Shown: positions 1 to 9,478, counted from the first letter of the stretch. The stretch is 63,290 bases of DNA from Eubacterium minutum ATCC 700079 (GCA_003433295.1 CP016202.1:332421-395710), one strand, 5' to 3'. Notes: generated by a model not told the origin, from the letters alone. Numbers and translations are program-made.

Positions 1-494
1 AACTGAACATATCTTCTTTCAACTTTTCAAGAGAGGAATTCAAGATATACAGAAAGCGCGGCAAAGAATCGACCATGCCCATGAATAAATCGGTCACGTC
101 GGTGATAGCGGACTACATAAACAATGAACGAAAATCTTCAGAAACTCTTGAAAAAGAGAACAAGGATGCACTCTTTCTTTCGCTGCAGGGAAAAAGACTT
201 ACGCAGCGCCAGATAAGGGAACTCGTTAAAAAATACACTTCCATGGCGCTAAAAACCTCGGCAAGCGCCGGTTACAGTCCTCACAAGCTCAGAGCGACCG
301 CAGCGACCAGCCTCATAGGAAGAGGAAATTCCATATACGATGTTGCGGCTCTTCTTGACCACGAGCAGGTTACGACTACACAGCTTTATGCAAAACACAA
401 AACCAACGTTAAAAGAAATCTCGTGTCCGGCATGGAATGGGAAGAAGAACGCGAAGAGGGAAGTGTGAACGCGGACGAAGACGACGATTTATGA
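1..494 (+). CDS. Tyrosine recombinase, C-terminal part (5' end outside window)
   Basis: The frame is open to the left edge, so the gene starts upstream. Visible is the catalytic C-terminal part of a phage-integrase-type (XerC/XerD-like) tyrosine recombinase. It has an HKLR motif (the H-x-x-R of the R-H-R-Y signature), then LLDHEQVTTTQLYAKH, in which His and Tyr occupy the usual places of the second histidine and the nucleophile. A stretch like FKIYRKRGKES is the usual lead-in strand. The protein ends in a very acidic tail rich in Glu and Asp, not typical of XerC/XerD. Its TGA overlaps the next ATG (ATGA), suggesting translational coupling. It could be a chromosome-dimer resolvase or a mobile-element integrase; the missing N-terminus prevents a decision. 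Confidence 0.88.
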   Translation, partial: LNISSFNFSREEFKIYRKRGKESTMPMNKSVTSVIADYINNERKSSETLEKENKDALFLSLQGKRLTQRQIRELVKKYTSMALKTSASAGYSPHKLRATAATSLIGRGNSIYDVAALLDHEQVTTTQLYAKHKTNVKRNLVSGMEWEEEREEGSVNADEDDDL

Positions 495-1807
495 CAATGT
501 TACAGAAGGATTTTGATTTGATAAAGGAATTGCTGATAAATAAATACGGTATAAGAAAAGATATAATTGATTACGTTCACAGATGCGAGGAAGCATTGCG
601 TGACAAGTTCCAAAGGCTCGATGAAATCAGGGAATACAATCAGTATAAGGTGATTGCAGCCTTACAGAAAAACAAAATTTCCGACAGCCATTTTTCTTGG
701 AACACAGGCTACGGATATGACGATCCGGGCAGAAGCGCGACCGAGAGGGTATATGCCGATGTTTTCGGTGCGGAAGCCGCACTTGTACGACCGACTCTGG
801 TGAACGGCACACATGCGATAGCTACGGTGCTGCTCGGGATTTTACGCCCCGGAGACGAGCTCATATATTGCAGCAACGGTCCATACGACACGCTGGAGGA
901 AGTTATCGGTATCAGAGGAAAAGGAAAAGGTTCTCTGTCGGATTACGGCGTCGTCTATAAAGAAGTAAAACTGCTGTCGGGAGATGAAATAGACCTGAAA
1001 GGCATAGAAGAACAAATGACGGAAAACACGAGAATGGTTTGCGTGCAGAGATCCACAGGATACAGCTGGCGCAAGGCTCTCAGCGTAGACCGGATAAAAA
1101 AATGGTGTGACTTCGTTCACGAAAAATATCCTGAAGTGATATGCATGGTCGACAATTGCTACGGTGAATTTACCGACATCCATGAACCGACCGACGCGGG
1201 AGTCGATATAATAGCAGGTTCTTTGATCAAAAACCCGGGTGGGGGACTTGCTCTCTCCGGCGGATATATATGCGGAAAAAAAGAACTTGTCGAAAAGGCG
1301 AGTTACAGAATGACCTGCCCCGGGATAGGCAGCGAGTGCGGACTCACATTCGGGCAGACGAGAACCGTGCTTCAGGGACTTTTCTTTGCGCCATCGGTGG
1401 TCAACGGCGCTTTGAAAAGCGCGATCCTCTGTGGAAAAACCTTTGAAGACCTGGGATATAAAACGTGTCCCGGTTCCCGCGACGGCAGAAACGATATAAT
1501 ACAGGCGGTGCAACTTGGAGACGAGGATTCCCTTATCGAATTCTGCCGCGGCATACAGGCCGCATCTCCGGTTGACTCTTTCGTATCCCCCGAACCCTGG
1601 GACATGCCGGGATACGAGGATAAGGTTGTCATGGCGTCGGGAGCCTTTATTCAAGGTTCTTCCATAGAATTGAGCGCCGATGCTCCCGTCAGAGAGCCTT
1701 TCAATGTATATTTTCAGGGCGGTCTGACCTACGAACACGGAAAACTGGGGATAATGTCGGCACTTAACAGGCTTAAAGAAAACGATCTATTAAGAGGAGA
1801 ATTATAA
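491..1807 (+). CDS. Methionine gamma-lyase family PLP protein (aluminium-resistance/YnbB-like)
   Basis: A 438-residue fold-type I PLP enzyme of the family called methionine gamma-lyase family or aluminium resistance protein, close to the usual length of about 420. The family was named from distant similarity to Cys/Met-metabolism enzymes and its real substrate is unsettled. The Schiff-base lysine is expected in AGSLIKNPGGG. The region SHFSWNTGYGYDDPGR near residue 75 and VRPTLVNGTHAI near residue 100 fit the family. The ATG at 491 shares ATGA with the preceding stop. An upstream in-frame start at 437 lies inside the recombinase gene and is less likely. In other Clostridia this gene often sits near hfq or lexA, which fits the SOS-regulated gene further down. 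Confidence 0.9.
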   Translation: MTMLQKDFDLIKELLINKYGIRKDIIDYVHRCEEALRDKFQRLDEIREYNQYKVIAALQKNKISDSHFSWNTGYGYDDPGRSATERVYADVFGAEAALVRPTLVNGTHAIATVLLGILRPGDELIYCSNGPYDTLEEVIGIRGKGKGSLSDYGVVYKEVKLLSGDEIDLKGIEEQMTENTRMVCVQRSTGYSWRKALSVDRIKKWCDFVHEKYPEVICMVDNCYGEFTDIHEPTDAGVDIIAGSLIKNPGGGLALSGGYICGKKELVEKASYRMTCPGIGSECGLTFGQTRTVLQGLFFAPSVVNGALKSAILCGKTFEDLGYKTCPGSRDGRNDIIQAVQLGDEDSLIEFCRGIQAASPVDSFVSPEPWDMPGYEDKVVMASGAFIQGSSIELSADAPVREPFNVYFQGGLTYEHGKLGIMSALNRLKENDLLRGEL

Positions 1808-2529
1808 TGAGCAAAGATCTTAAGAAGAAAAACTTCCGGAAAAGTTTTTTCAATATCGTAAAGTTGATTACCTTGCTCGCGGTATTAATAGGTATCCCCG
1901 CATATCTCATGTTCTTTAACAAGAGCATTCTTGACATTACGGGAGAGTACAGGCATCTGGTAAACTATCTGCAGGCTCATCCGAAATACAGCGTTTTCAT
2001 CTACATAGGCATGGAAATATTTCAGGTAACCGTCAGCGTGATACCGGGACAGTTTTTTCAGATGGCGGCAGGGTCGGTCTTCGGTGTCGTATATGGTCTT
2101 ATGCTTACCGTAACGGGAAAAATCATAGGAGAAACGATAGCATATTATATGGCGAAACTCCTCGGCAGGGACGGAATACAGATGTTTGTCGGAGAGAAGA
2201 GAATGGATCGTATGATGAAGGCTTTCAACAGCGAAAAGGCGTATGTATTCACGTTTGTATTCTATCTTATACCCGGAACGCCTAAAGATGTTCTCTGTTT
2301 TCCCGCAGGTATATCCAATATGAAATTCAGCGCTTTTATACTCATTTCAACCGTTGCAAGGATGCCGGCTCTTCTGGGGAGCATATGGTTCGGAGATCTT
2401 TATATGAAAGACAATTTTACCGGCATGATAAGTATAGCCGCTATATGCTCGGTTGCTCTGGTACTCGGACTCATCTTCAGAAAACAACTCCACACTCTGG
2501 TCGACAGGATATATGAGAAAATCTCATGA
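1807..2529 (+). CDS. TVP38/TMEM64 family (VTT-domain) membrane protein
   Basis: A 240-residue integral membrane protein of the VTT/SNARE-associated (DedA-like) superfamily. A basic N-terminus is followed by a first transmembrane segment at about residues 15-37. The family core follows, with a glycine/proline-rich re-entrant region (IPGQFFQMAAGSVFG, about 78-92) and the conserved (F/Y)LIPGTPKD element near residue 155, then further helices. Relatives are linked to lipid scrambling or membrane homeostasis; no substrate can be assigned here. The start overlaps the preceding stop by one base (TAATG), so the three plus-strand genes look like one operon. Confidence 0.9.
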   Translation: MSKDLKKKNFRKSFFNIVKLITLLAVLIGIPAYLMFFNKSILDITGEYRHLVNYLQAHPKYSVFIYIGMEIFQVTVSVIPGQFFQMAAGSVFGVVYGLMLTVTGKIIGETIAYYMAKLLGRDGIQMFVGEKRMDRMMKAFNSEKAYVFTFVFYLIPGTPKDVLCFPAGISNMKFSAFILISTVARMPALLGSIWFGDLYMKDNFTGMISIAAICSVALVLGLIFRKQLHTLVDRIYEKIS

Positions 2530-2654
2530 ATAAAAAGCGCGGTTTGTGATTACGATCCGGGAAATACAATTGAAGATGTAACATACATAAAAAAAGAATA
2601 AAAGCTCCCGGGTCGGATAATATCGGTCATCTTTAAAAAAATTTAAAATACCTC

Positions 2655-2683
2655 TTGACCGCGAACAAATGTTCTGCTATTAT
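2655..2683 (+). promoter_or_regulatory. SigmaA-type promoter of the yneA-like gene
   Basis: TTGACC (2655-2660) and TATTAT (2678-2683) are separated by exactly 17 bp. The spacer contains the first LexA box, and the second box lies just past the expected start point near 2690. Confidence 0.8.
2662..2675 (+). promoter_or_regulatory. LexA operator 1 (SOS box)
   Basis: CGAACAAATGTTCT matches the Gram-positive LexA/DinR box (CGAAC-N4-GTTC core). It sits between the -35 and -10 hexamers, where repressor would exclude RNA polymerase. Confidence 0.9.
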
Positions 2684-2690
2684 ATCTACA

Positions 2691-2704
2691 CGAACAAATG
2701 TTCT
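2691..2704 (+). promoter_or_regulatory. LexA operator 2 (SOS box)
   Basis: A second, base-for-base identical copy of operator 1, 29 bp downstream and just after the predicted transcription start. Two perfect copies suggest tight or cooperative repression. Confidence 0.9.
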
Positions 2705-2729
2705 TAAAGAGTATGGAGAGGTGATGGAT

Positions 2730-3032
2730 ATGAAAAGACTCAGGATTAGATCAAAGGTAAGATTTACGATATTTGCGGTTGTTTTGATTCTACTTGTTCT
2801 CAATATTGTTTCTGCGATGACGGGCGTGAATACGACAACAGGTGTGTCGTTGAACAAACTCAAGGCAGTCACTGTTCATGCCGGAGATACGCTATGGTCG
2901 ATAGCCGAGAAAAATAACACTTCAGATATGGACGTGAGAGAGTTTATAGACGACATCAAAGAAAAGAATGATTTGGCTTCCGCGGAGATACAGGAAGGTC
3001 AAAAGCTTTTGATCCCGGTACACAGTAATTAA
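2730..3032 (+). CDS. yneA: YneA-like SOS cell-division suppressor (TM + LysM)
   Basis: A 100-residue protein with a basic N-terminus, one transmembrane segment (about residues 11-31) and an extracellular LysM domain (VHAGDTLWSIAEKNN through GQKLLIPV). Size and layout match YneA of Bacillus (about 105 residues), which is induced by DNA damage and delays septation. Two LexA boxes in its promoter strongly support that role. The start at 2730 was chosen because GAGGTGAT at 2718-2725 is an ideal Shine-Dalgarno for it; the ATG at 2724 lies inside that site. The lexA gene itself is not in the window. A generic LysM membrane protein is the alternative. Confidence 0.82.
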   Translation: MKRLRIRSKVRFTIFAVVLILLVLNIVSAMTGVNTTTGVSLNKLKAVTVHAGDTLWSIAEKNNTSDMDVREFIDDIKEKNDLASAEIQEGQKLLIPVHSN

Positions 3033-3051
3033 TCTTTGCATTTACACGACG

Positions 3052-3095
3052 CCCCCAACTATTCCTAAAATCATAATTTTAGGAATAGTTGGGGG
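3052..3095 (+). terminator. Rho-independent terminator after yneA-like gene
   Basis: A perfect 20-bp inverted repeat (3052-3071 with 3076-3095) with a CATA loop is followed by a pyrimidine-rich, T-rich tract on the plus strand. The other side has no T-run, so it mainly acts on plus-strand transcripts. Confidence 0.85.
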
Positions 3096-3226
3096 TCCTC
3101 TTTTCCTTATCTTTTTATTATCTTAATTCCCTTCCGGCTTCTCTTCATTGCAGCCTCTTTCCCATCTCTGTTCTTTTTAATCCGTGTCCGGTCGGCAAGT
3201 TTCGACAGTAACTTATCGAGCGGTCA

Positions 3227-6200
3227 TCATTTAAAATATTTCACCGCGGATTCAAACAGCTTCATATCGTAGTTACCGGGAACGTTCCTGTACAGATTTT
3301 TCCCTATACGTTCAGCATGTCCCATCTTGCCCAGGACCCTGCCGTCCGGAGAAGTTATCCCCTCTATGGCGTAATAAGATCCGTTCGGATTATACTGTAT
3401 GTCATGGCTGACATTGCCGTTTTCGTCGACATACTGGGTCAGTATCTGTCCGTTTTCCGCAAGCTTCTTTATAAGCATCTCAGAGGCGATAAATCTGCCC
3501 TCTCCGTGAGAAACCGGAACTGAGAAGATTTCACCGATGCTTATGTGTTTTGTCCATGGCGACTTGTCGGATGCGAGTCTTACTCTAACTATTTTGGATT
3601 GGTGTCTTCTTATCTCGTTGAATGTAAGAGTGGCATCGTCTTCGTCCGTATCGGTTATCCTGCCGTATTGAAGCAATCCGAGCTTTATCAGCGCCTGAAA
3701 GCCGTTACATATGCCTATCATGAGGCCGGAACGTCTGTCGAGGAAATCACTTACGGCATTTTTGATTTCATCATTTCTGAAAAAGGCGGTTATAAACTTA
3801 CCTGAACCGTCCGGTTCGTCTCCGCCGGAAAATCCGCCCGGTATGAATATTATCTGTGATTCTCTGATTTTATCCGCAAATGTTTTGACGGATTCCGCAA
3901 CTTTATCTGAACTCAAATTATTTATGACAAATATGTCGGTTTCGGCTCCCGCATCTTCAAATGCTTTTGCCGAGTCATATTCGCAATTGGTTCCCGGGAA
4001 AACCGGGATCAGAACTTTCGGGCTTTCTACGTAGTACGGAGCGTGCTCAGGTGTTTTTCTCTGCTCCGTAAAGTTGAAAGTTTCAAGAGGTTTCGATTCC
4101 GGATCTATATTGCATTTATATACGGACTCAAGTTTATCTTCGTATTCCGATTCCAAATCCTTGAGAGCGATGACCTCATTCCTCCACGTAACCGAGTAAT
4201 TGTCTGAAGTTTCACCCAATACGAGGACATTCTCCGATTCAACGAGTGAATCAACTGCAACATCTCCCGACACCTCCGCGACGATTCCACCGTACCCATA
4301 TCCGAAAATCTCGTCTAAAGTCAGTTTGTCACTCAGTTTGAAGCCTATTCTGTTACCGAGAGCCATCTTGAACAATCCCTCGGCGATCCCGCCGTATCCC
4401 GGCGTGCAGGCCGCCTTTATACTGCCGCTTGCGTTAAGTTCGTTGAAAGTATTATAGACATTCTTCAACGATTCGCCTGTAGGGAGTCCGCTCTTCGTGT
4501 ATTCCGGTTTTATGAGGACAAGTGTGTCTCCCGCTTTCTTAAATTCCCGAGAAACTATGCTTGCGGCGGAATCGGTCGTGACCGCAAAAGAAATAAGAGT
4601 CGGGGGAACGTTTATGTCCTCAAAAGTGCCGCTCATGGAATCCTTGCCTCCGATTGCAGCCACTCCAAGTTCCTTTTGGGCTTTGAACGCGCCCAGGACC
4701 GCCGACATCGCTTTTCCCCAGCGGAGCGGATCTTTCCCCAGTTTCTCAAAATACTCCTGAAATGACAGGTAAATCTCTTTAAAAGAAGCGCCTGTGGCAA
4801 TCAGCTTGGTTACCGATTCCACTACGGCAAGGTAAGCTCCGTGATAAGGGCTCGCCTCGGAAATGTAGGGATTGAATCCCCACGCCATTAGCGAGCAGGT
4901 GTCCGTATGGCCTTTCTCGACAGACACAAGGTTGACCATTGCCTGATTCGGAGTTCTCTGATACTTCCCGCCAAACGGCATTAGAACCGTTCCCGCACCT
5001 ATTGTGGAATCAAACTCCTCGGCAAGACCACGTTTGGAACACACGTTGAGATTTCCTACGAGTTCCTTATATCCGCCTGCAAAGTCACCTGTTATTTTGG
5101 GCGTGAAATTGCCGTGAGCAGGTATTTCGACATTCACGTGTTTTTCAGCGCCGTTTGTATCGAGAAATGCTCTCGAAAGGTTTACAATAACTTTTCCGTT
5201 CCATGTTTCTTTTAAGTATGGATTCTCTGTAACAGTTGCTATTACCGTGGCTTCAAGATTCTCGCCATGCGCGAGATTGCGGAACTCATCTACATCCTCC
5301 CGGGCTACGACAACCGCCATCCTCTCCTGTGATTCACTGATTGCAAGTTCCGTACCGTCAAGACCGTCATATTTTTTAGGCAAGGCATTCAGGTCGATGT
5401 CAAGACCGTCCGCAAGTTCACCCACGGCGACGGAAACTCCTCCGGCCCCAAAGTCGTTGCAGCGTTTGATCATAGTTGAGGCGCTCGGATTTCTGAAGAG
5501 CCTCTGTATTTTTCTCTCTTCCGGAGCGTTCCCTTTCTGAACCTCGGCTCCGCATGTTTCCAAGGATTCGGCAGTATGTTTTTTGGAAGATCCGGTCGCG
5601 CCCCCGCAACCGTCTCTGCCTGTTTTTCCTCCCAGAAGTATGACAACGTCTCCCGCGGAAGGTCGCTTTCTTATCACATTTCCGGCAGGAGCGGCCGCTA
5701 TCACGGCACCTACCTCCATACGCTTCGCAACATATCCGGGATGATAAATCTCATCTACCTGTCCGGTGGCAAGTCCTATCTGATTACCATACGAACTGTA
5801 TCCTGCCGCTGCCGTCGTCACAAGCTTTCTCTGAGGCAGTTTGCCCTCAAGGGTTTCCGAAATAGGTTTAAGCGGATCTGCCGCGCCCGTAACTCTCATT
5901 GCCGCGTATACATAACTTCTCCCCGACAGAGGATCTCTTATCGCGCCCCCTATGCAAGTTGCGGCGCCTCCAAAAGGTTCTATTTCGGTGGGATGATTAT
6001 GAGTTTCATTTTTGAAAAGCAGCAGCCATTTCTCTTTTTCCCCTGCTACATCGACATCTATTTTGACGGTACAGGCGTTTATTTCTTCGGATTCATCGAG
6101 TTTGTCGAGGAATCCTTTCGATTTCAGATACTTCGCCGCTATCGTTCCTATACTCATCAGTGTTACGGGTTTGTCGTTCCCTATCTCTTTTTTCACATCA

Positions 6201-6949
6201 ATATAATCGCGGTAGCTTTCCTGTATTTCAGGATCTTCAAAATGCACATCATCTATCATGGTATTGAAAGTGGTGTGCCTGCAGTGGTCTGACCAGTATG
6301 TGTCTATTACCCTGATTTCCGTAATCGTAGGATTTCTGTTTTCGCTTGCAAAATATTGCCGGCATAACCTGAGATCGTCCATATCCATGGCGAGGTTCAT
6401 TTCGGACAGGAAGTCGGCAAGTTCACTGTCATCGAAGTCAATAAAACCGTCTATTGTTTCGACCGACGCAGGGATTTCATATTCCGTTTGAAGAGTTTGA
6501 AACTCTTCAAGGCCGGCTTCCCTCGCTTCCACGGGGTTTATCACATACTTCTTTATGTTCTCCAGTTCCTGCTCACTGATTTCGCCTTTTAAAACGTATA
6601 TTTTCGCTGAACGCACTTCCGGTCTTTCAGCTCTGGAAATAAGCTGAATGCACTCAGCCGCAGAATCGGCACGCTGATCAAACTGTCCCGGAAGAAACTC
6701 TACCGCAAAGATTATGTCACCACGGTCAAATCGCAATGTTTTCGACGATATATCGACCTGCGGTTCAGAAAATACCCTCGTCACGGATGACTCAAAAAGC
6801 TCCTCCGAAATGTTTTCCACGTCATACCTGTTGACGATTTTCAAAGCTTTCAAGCCCTTTATCTGAAACAAGTTTATGATTTCGTTTTTCAAAGAGAATG
6901 CTTCGCTTGCAAATTCCTCTTTCTTTTCCACATAAATTCTATAAACCAT
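3227..6949 (-). CDS. purL: Phosphoribosylformylglycinamidine synthase, one-polypeptide type
   Basis: A 1240-residue FGAM synthase converting FGAR, glutamine and ATP to FGAM in de novo purine synthesis. The synthetase part carries FKNETHNHPTEIEPFGGAAT. The C-terminal class I glutamine amidotransferase has the nucleophile Cys in GICNGFQAL and the catalytic His in SHGEGRF. Synthetase and glutaminase, separate PurL and PurQ in Bacillus, are thus fused, as in the clostridial-type family, and no purS or purQ is seen nearby. The start overlaps the purD stop by one base (TAATG) and follows a GGAGG-type site. It is the last gene of the purine operon. Confidence 0.97.
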   Translation of the reverse strand: MVYRIYVEKKEEFASEAFSLKNEIINLFQIKGLKALKIVNRYDVENISEELFESSVTRVFSEPQVDISSKTLRFDRGDIIFAVEFLPGQFDQRADSAAECIQLISRAERPEVRSAKIYVLKGEISEQELENIKKYVINPVEAREAGLEEFQTLQTEYEIPASVETIDGFIDFDDSELADFLSEMNLAMDMDDLRLCRQYFASENRNPTITEIRVIDTYWSDHCRHTTFNTMIDDVHFEDPEIQESYRDYIDVKKEIGNDKPVTLMSIGTIAAKYLKSKGFLDKLDESEEINACTVKIDVDVAGEKEKWLLLFKNETHNHPTEIEPFGGAATCIGGAIRDPLSGRSYVYAAMRVTGAADPLKPISETLEGKLPQRKLVTTAAAGYSSYGNQIGLATGQVDEIYHPGYVAKRMEVGAVIAAAPAGNVIRKRPSAGDVVILLGGKTGRDGCGGATGSSKKHTAESLETCGAEVQKGNAPEERKIQRLFRNPSASTMIKRCNDFGAGGVSVAVGELADGLDIDLNALPKKYDGLDGTELAISESQERMAVVVAREDVDEFRNLAHGENLEATVIATVTENPYLKETWNGKVIVNLSRAFLDTNGAEKHVNVEIPAHGNFTPKITGDFAGGYKELVGNLNVCSKRGLAEEFDSTIGAGTVLMPFGGKYQRTPNQAMVNLVSVEKGHTDTCSLMAWGFNPYISEASPYHGAYLAVVESVTKLIATGASFKEIYLSFQEYFEKLGKDPLRWGKAMSAVLGAFKAQKELGVAAIGGKDSMSGTFEDINVPPTLISFAVTTDSAASIVSREFKKAGDTLVLIKPEYTKSGLPTGESLKNVYNTFNELNASGSIKAACTPGYGGIAEGLFKMALGNRIGFKLSDKLTLDEIFGYGYGGIVAEVSGDVAVDSLVESENVLVLGETSDNYSVTWRNEVIALKDLESEYEDKLESVYKCNIDPESKPLETFNFTEQRKTPEHAPYYVESPKVLIPVFPGTNCEYDSAKAFEDAGAETDIFVINNLSSDKVAESVKTFADKIRESQIIFIPGGFSGGDEPDGSGKFITAFFRNDEIKNAVSDFLDRRSGLMIGICNGFQALIKLGLLQYGRITDTDEDDATLTFNEIRRHQSKIVRVRLASDKSPWTKHISIGEIFSVPVSHGEGRFIASEMLIKKLAENGQILTQYVDENGNVSHDIQYNPNGSYYAIEGITSPDGRVLGKMGHAERIGKNLYRNVPGNYDMKLFESAVKYFK

Positions 6950-8217
6950 TATACTTCCTCCGATGCCGTCAGCGCCGCTTTACCTATATCTTTTCTGTAA
7001 AATCCGTTTTCAAAACCGATTCTGGCCACCGAAGCATAAGCCTTGTCTATTGCTTCCCTGAGAGTTTCTCCCCGCTCGGTGATCCCGACAACCCTTCCTC
7101 CGCTCGAAACAAGTTGCCCTCCTTCGGATTTTGCCCCCGCCACGTAGACATATGGCAGATCTTTCGGAATGCTTAAAGGATGCCCCTTTTCGTATCCTTG
7201 CGGATAACCCTTGGACGCCATCACGACGCAACACGCCGAGTCCTTGGAGAACTCAACTTTTGCATCGGACAAAGTCCCATTTGCCACATGGATCATAATG
7301 TCAAGCAAATCACTCTTTAAGAGAGGGAGAACCACCTGTGTTTCAGGATCCCCGAATCTGCAGTTATACTCTATGACCTTGGGGCCGTTTTCCGTTATCA
7401 TAAGCCCGAAATAAAGGCAGCCTTTAAATGTTCTGCCCTCGTTGTTCATCGCGGCAACGGTCGGAAGGAAGATCTCTTCTTCACATATGATGGCAATTTC
7501 GTCGGTGTAATAAGGATTTGGAGCAACGGTTCCCATCCCTCCGGTATTAAGTCCTCTGTCACCGTCAAGAGCTCTCTTGTGATCCATGGACGAAACCATC
7601 GGAACCAGTACTTTTCCGTCCGTAAAGCTCAAAATCGAAACTTCCGGGCCTTCCAGGAACTCCTCGATTACAATCCGGCTCCCGCTTTCCCCGAATATCC
7701 TGTCCCGCATCATGTCGTGAACAGCCTTCTCGGCTTCTTCCCTGCTTTCCGCAATGATTACCCCTTTGCCCTTTGCAAGACCGTCGGCCTTAATAACGAC
7801 GGGGATTCTGCATTTTTTCAGGTATTCAAGCGCAGCTTCCTGTGTATCGAAAACCTCATATTCGGCGGTAGGAATCCCGTATTTTTTCATAAGGTCTTTG
7901 GAAAACGCTTTGCTTCCCTCTATTATTGCGGCATTTTTATCGGGGCCGAAGCAAGGAATGCCCTCGGACTCAAGCACATCGACACAACCCATAACAAGAG
8001 GATCGTCGGGTGCGACCACTGCAAAGTCAATTTTATTTTCTCCGGCAAACTTTGCGATTCCGCTCAAATCTTCCGCATCTATGTCGACACATGTTGCGTC
8101 TTCCGCAATACCGCCGTTTCCGGGCAGAGCGAAAATCTCACTCACATTTTTATTCTCTTTGATTTTTTTAATTATGGCATGCTCTCTTCCGCCGCCACCG
8201 ACAACTAAAATCCTCAT
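6949..8217 (-). CDS. purD: Phosphoribosylamine-glycine ligase
   Basis: A 422-residue GAR synthetase, the usual length. It joins glycine to phosphoribosylamine with ATP. The N-terminal nucleotide-fold motif VGGGGREHAI, the ATP-grasp segment (PVVIKADGLAKGKGVIIA, about residues 138-155) and the metal-binding element EYNCRFGDPETQ are all present. AAGGAG lies just upstream of the ATG. It is preceded by the AICAR transformylase gene (67-bp gap) and fused to purL by a TAATG overlap. Confidence 0.97.
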   Translation of the reverse strand: MRILVVGGGGREHAIIKKIKENKNVSEIFALPGNGGIAEDATCVDIDAEDLSGIAKFAGENKIDFAVVAPDDPLVMGCVDVLESEGIPCFGPDKNAAIIEGSKAFSKDLMKKYGIPTAEYEVFDTQEAALEYLKKCRIPVVIKADGLAKGKGVIIAESREEAEKAVHDMMRDRIFGESGSRIVIEEFLEGPEVSILSFTDGKVLVPMVSSMDHKRALDGDRGLNTGGMGTVAPNPYYTDEIAIICEEEIFLPTVAAMNNEGRTFKGCLYFGLMITENGPKVIEYNCRFGDPETQVVLPLLKSDLLDIMIHVANGTLSDAKVEFSKDSACCVVMASKGYPQGYEKGHPLSIPKDLPYVYVAGAKSEGGQLVSSGGRVVGITERGETLREAIDKAYASVARIGFENGFYRKDIGKAALTASEEV

Positions 8218-8284
8218 ACTTGATATTCTCCTTTTTATAGTGCAATCTGCCGAACGCGACTGCGAGTCAACGCCTGAACCCCGC

Positions 8285-9478
8285 TCAATGGTGGAACAGC
8301 CTCAATCCGGTAAACACCATTGTCATCCCGTACTTATTGCAGGTATCTATTACATGCCCGTCTCTTACGGAACCTCCGGGTTGAACCACGTATCTTACTC
8401 CGCTCATCGCCGCTCTTTCTATATTGTCCCCGAACGGAAAGAACGCATCGCTTCCGAGAGTGACACCGGTTATACTCTTTAAAAATTCACGTTGTTCTTT
8501 GCGTGAAAACGGCGTCGGTTTTTCCTTGAACAGTTCTTCCCAGTTTCCGTCTTTCGAAAGTTCTTCCCCCCTGTCGCTCAGAAAAATGTCTATAGCGTTG
8601 TCCCTTGCGGGACGTCCCGCTTCTTCCCTGAAAGGAAGGTTCAGAACCTGAGGCGACTGCCTTAAATGCCAGAAGTCCGCCTTGTCACCGGCAAGTCTCG
8701 TACAATGTATTCTCGACTGCTGACCGGCTCCGACGCCTATGGTTTGACCGTCTCTGACGTAACATACGGAGTTCGACTGCGTGTATTTCAGGGTTATAAG
8801 AGCAACTATCATATCTCTTCTCACGTCGTCGGAAATATCTTTATTGATTGTAACCACTTCGGCAAGATCGTCAAAGGTCACCGCCCGATCGTTTCTGCCC
8901 TGTTCAAACGTTATTCCGAAGACCTGCTTACTCTCTTTTTTCCCCGGCTCGTAATCGGGATCAATTTTTATTATATTGTAGTTCCCGTTTTTTTTCGTCT
9001 TCAGGATGTCAAGAGCTTTTTCGGTAAATCCCGGTGCTATTATGCCGTCCGATACCTCTCGTTTTATAAGCATAGCGGTCGTTTCGTCGCATTCATCACT
9101 GAGTGCGACGAAGTCACCGAAAGACGACATTCTGTCGGTACCTCTTGCGCGCGCATATGCCGAGGCAATCGCGGAGTCATCAAGCCCGTCTATATCCTCT
9201 ACGAAGCATGCTCTTTTAAGTTCATCGGTCATTGAGATTCCGATGGCGGCGGAAGTCGGACTCACATGCTTGAAAGATGTTGCCGCCGGCATTTTCAGCG
9301 CCGCTTTTAATTCGCGGACCAGTTGCCAGCCGTTAAACGCATCGAGAAAATTTATATATCCCGGACGCCCATTCAATATCTCAACAGGCAGAAAATCCCC
9401 GTTTTCCATAAAAATTGCCGCAGGTTTCTGATTGGGATTGCAGCCGTACTTCAATTCAATTCTTTTGCTTTTTTTCAT
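8285..9478 (-). CDS. purH: Standalone AICAR transformylase (PurH C-terminal domain only)
   Basis: A 397-residue protein equivalent to the C-terminal half of bifunctional PurH. It formylates AICAR with 10-formyl-THF to give FAICAR. The start KYGCNPNQKPAA and the segments AATSFKHVSPTSAA and VGAGQQSRIHCTRLA are typical transformylase signatures, including the Lys-His pair. The N-terminal IMP cyclohydrolase domain of ordinary PurH (about 520 residues) is absent. The gene just upstream encodes a PurO-type cyclohydrolase, so the two activities are split over neighbouring genes. Confidence 0.93.
   Translation of the reverse strand: MKKSKRIELKYGCNPNQKPAAIFMENGDFLPVEILNGRPGYINFLDAFNGWQLVRELKAALKMPAATSFKHVSPTSAAIGISMTDELKRACFVEDIDGLDDSAIASAYARARGTDRMSSFGDFVALSDECDETTAMLIKREVSDGIIAPGFTEKALDILKTKKNGNYNIIKIDPDYEPGKKESKQVFGITFEQGRNDRAVTFDDLAEVVTINKDISDDVRRDMIVALITLKYTQSNSVCYVRDGQTIGVGAGQQSRIHCTRLAGDKADFWHLRQSPQVLNLPFREEAGRPARDNAIDIFLSDRGEELSKDGNWEELFKEKPTPFSRKEQREFLKSITGVTLGSDAFFPFGDNIERAAMSGVRYVVQPGGSVRDGHVIDTCNKYGMTMVFTGLRLFHH

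Noticed and set aside
842-1738. 298-codon open frame on the minus strand
   Set aside because: It lies wholly antisense to the PLP enzyme gene, has no ribosome site and no recognisable motifs; a codon-bias shadow.
5576-6292. 238-codon open frame on the plus strand inside purL
   Set aside because: Antisense to conserved PurL motifs; composition follows the coding strand's codon pattern.
7579-8208. 209-codon plus-strand open frame inside purD
   Set aside because: Antisense shadow of the ATP-grasp gene, with no start signal.
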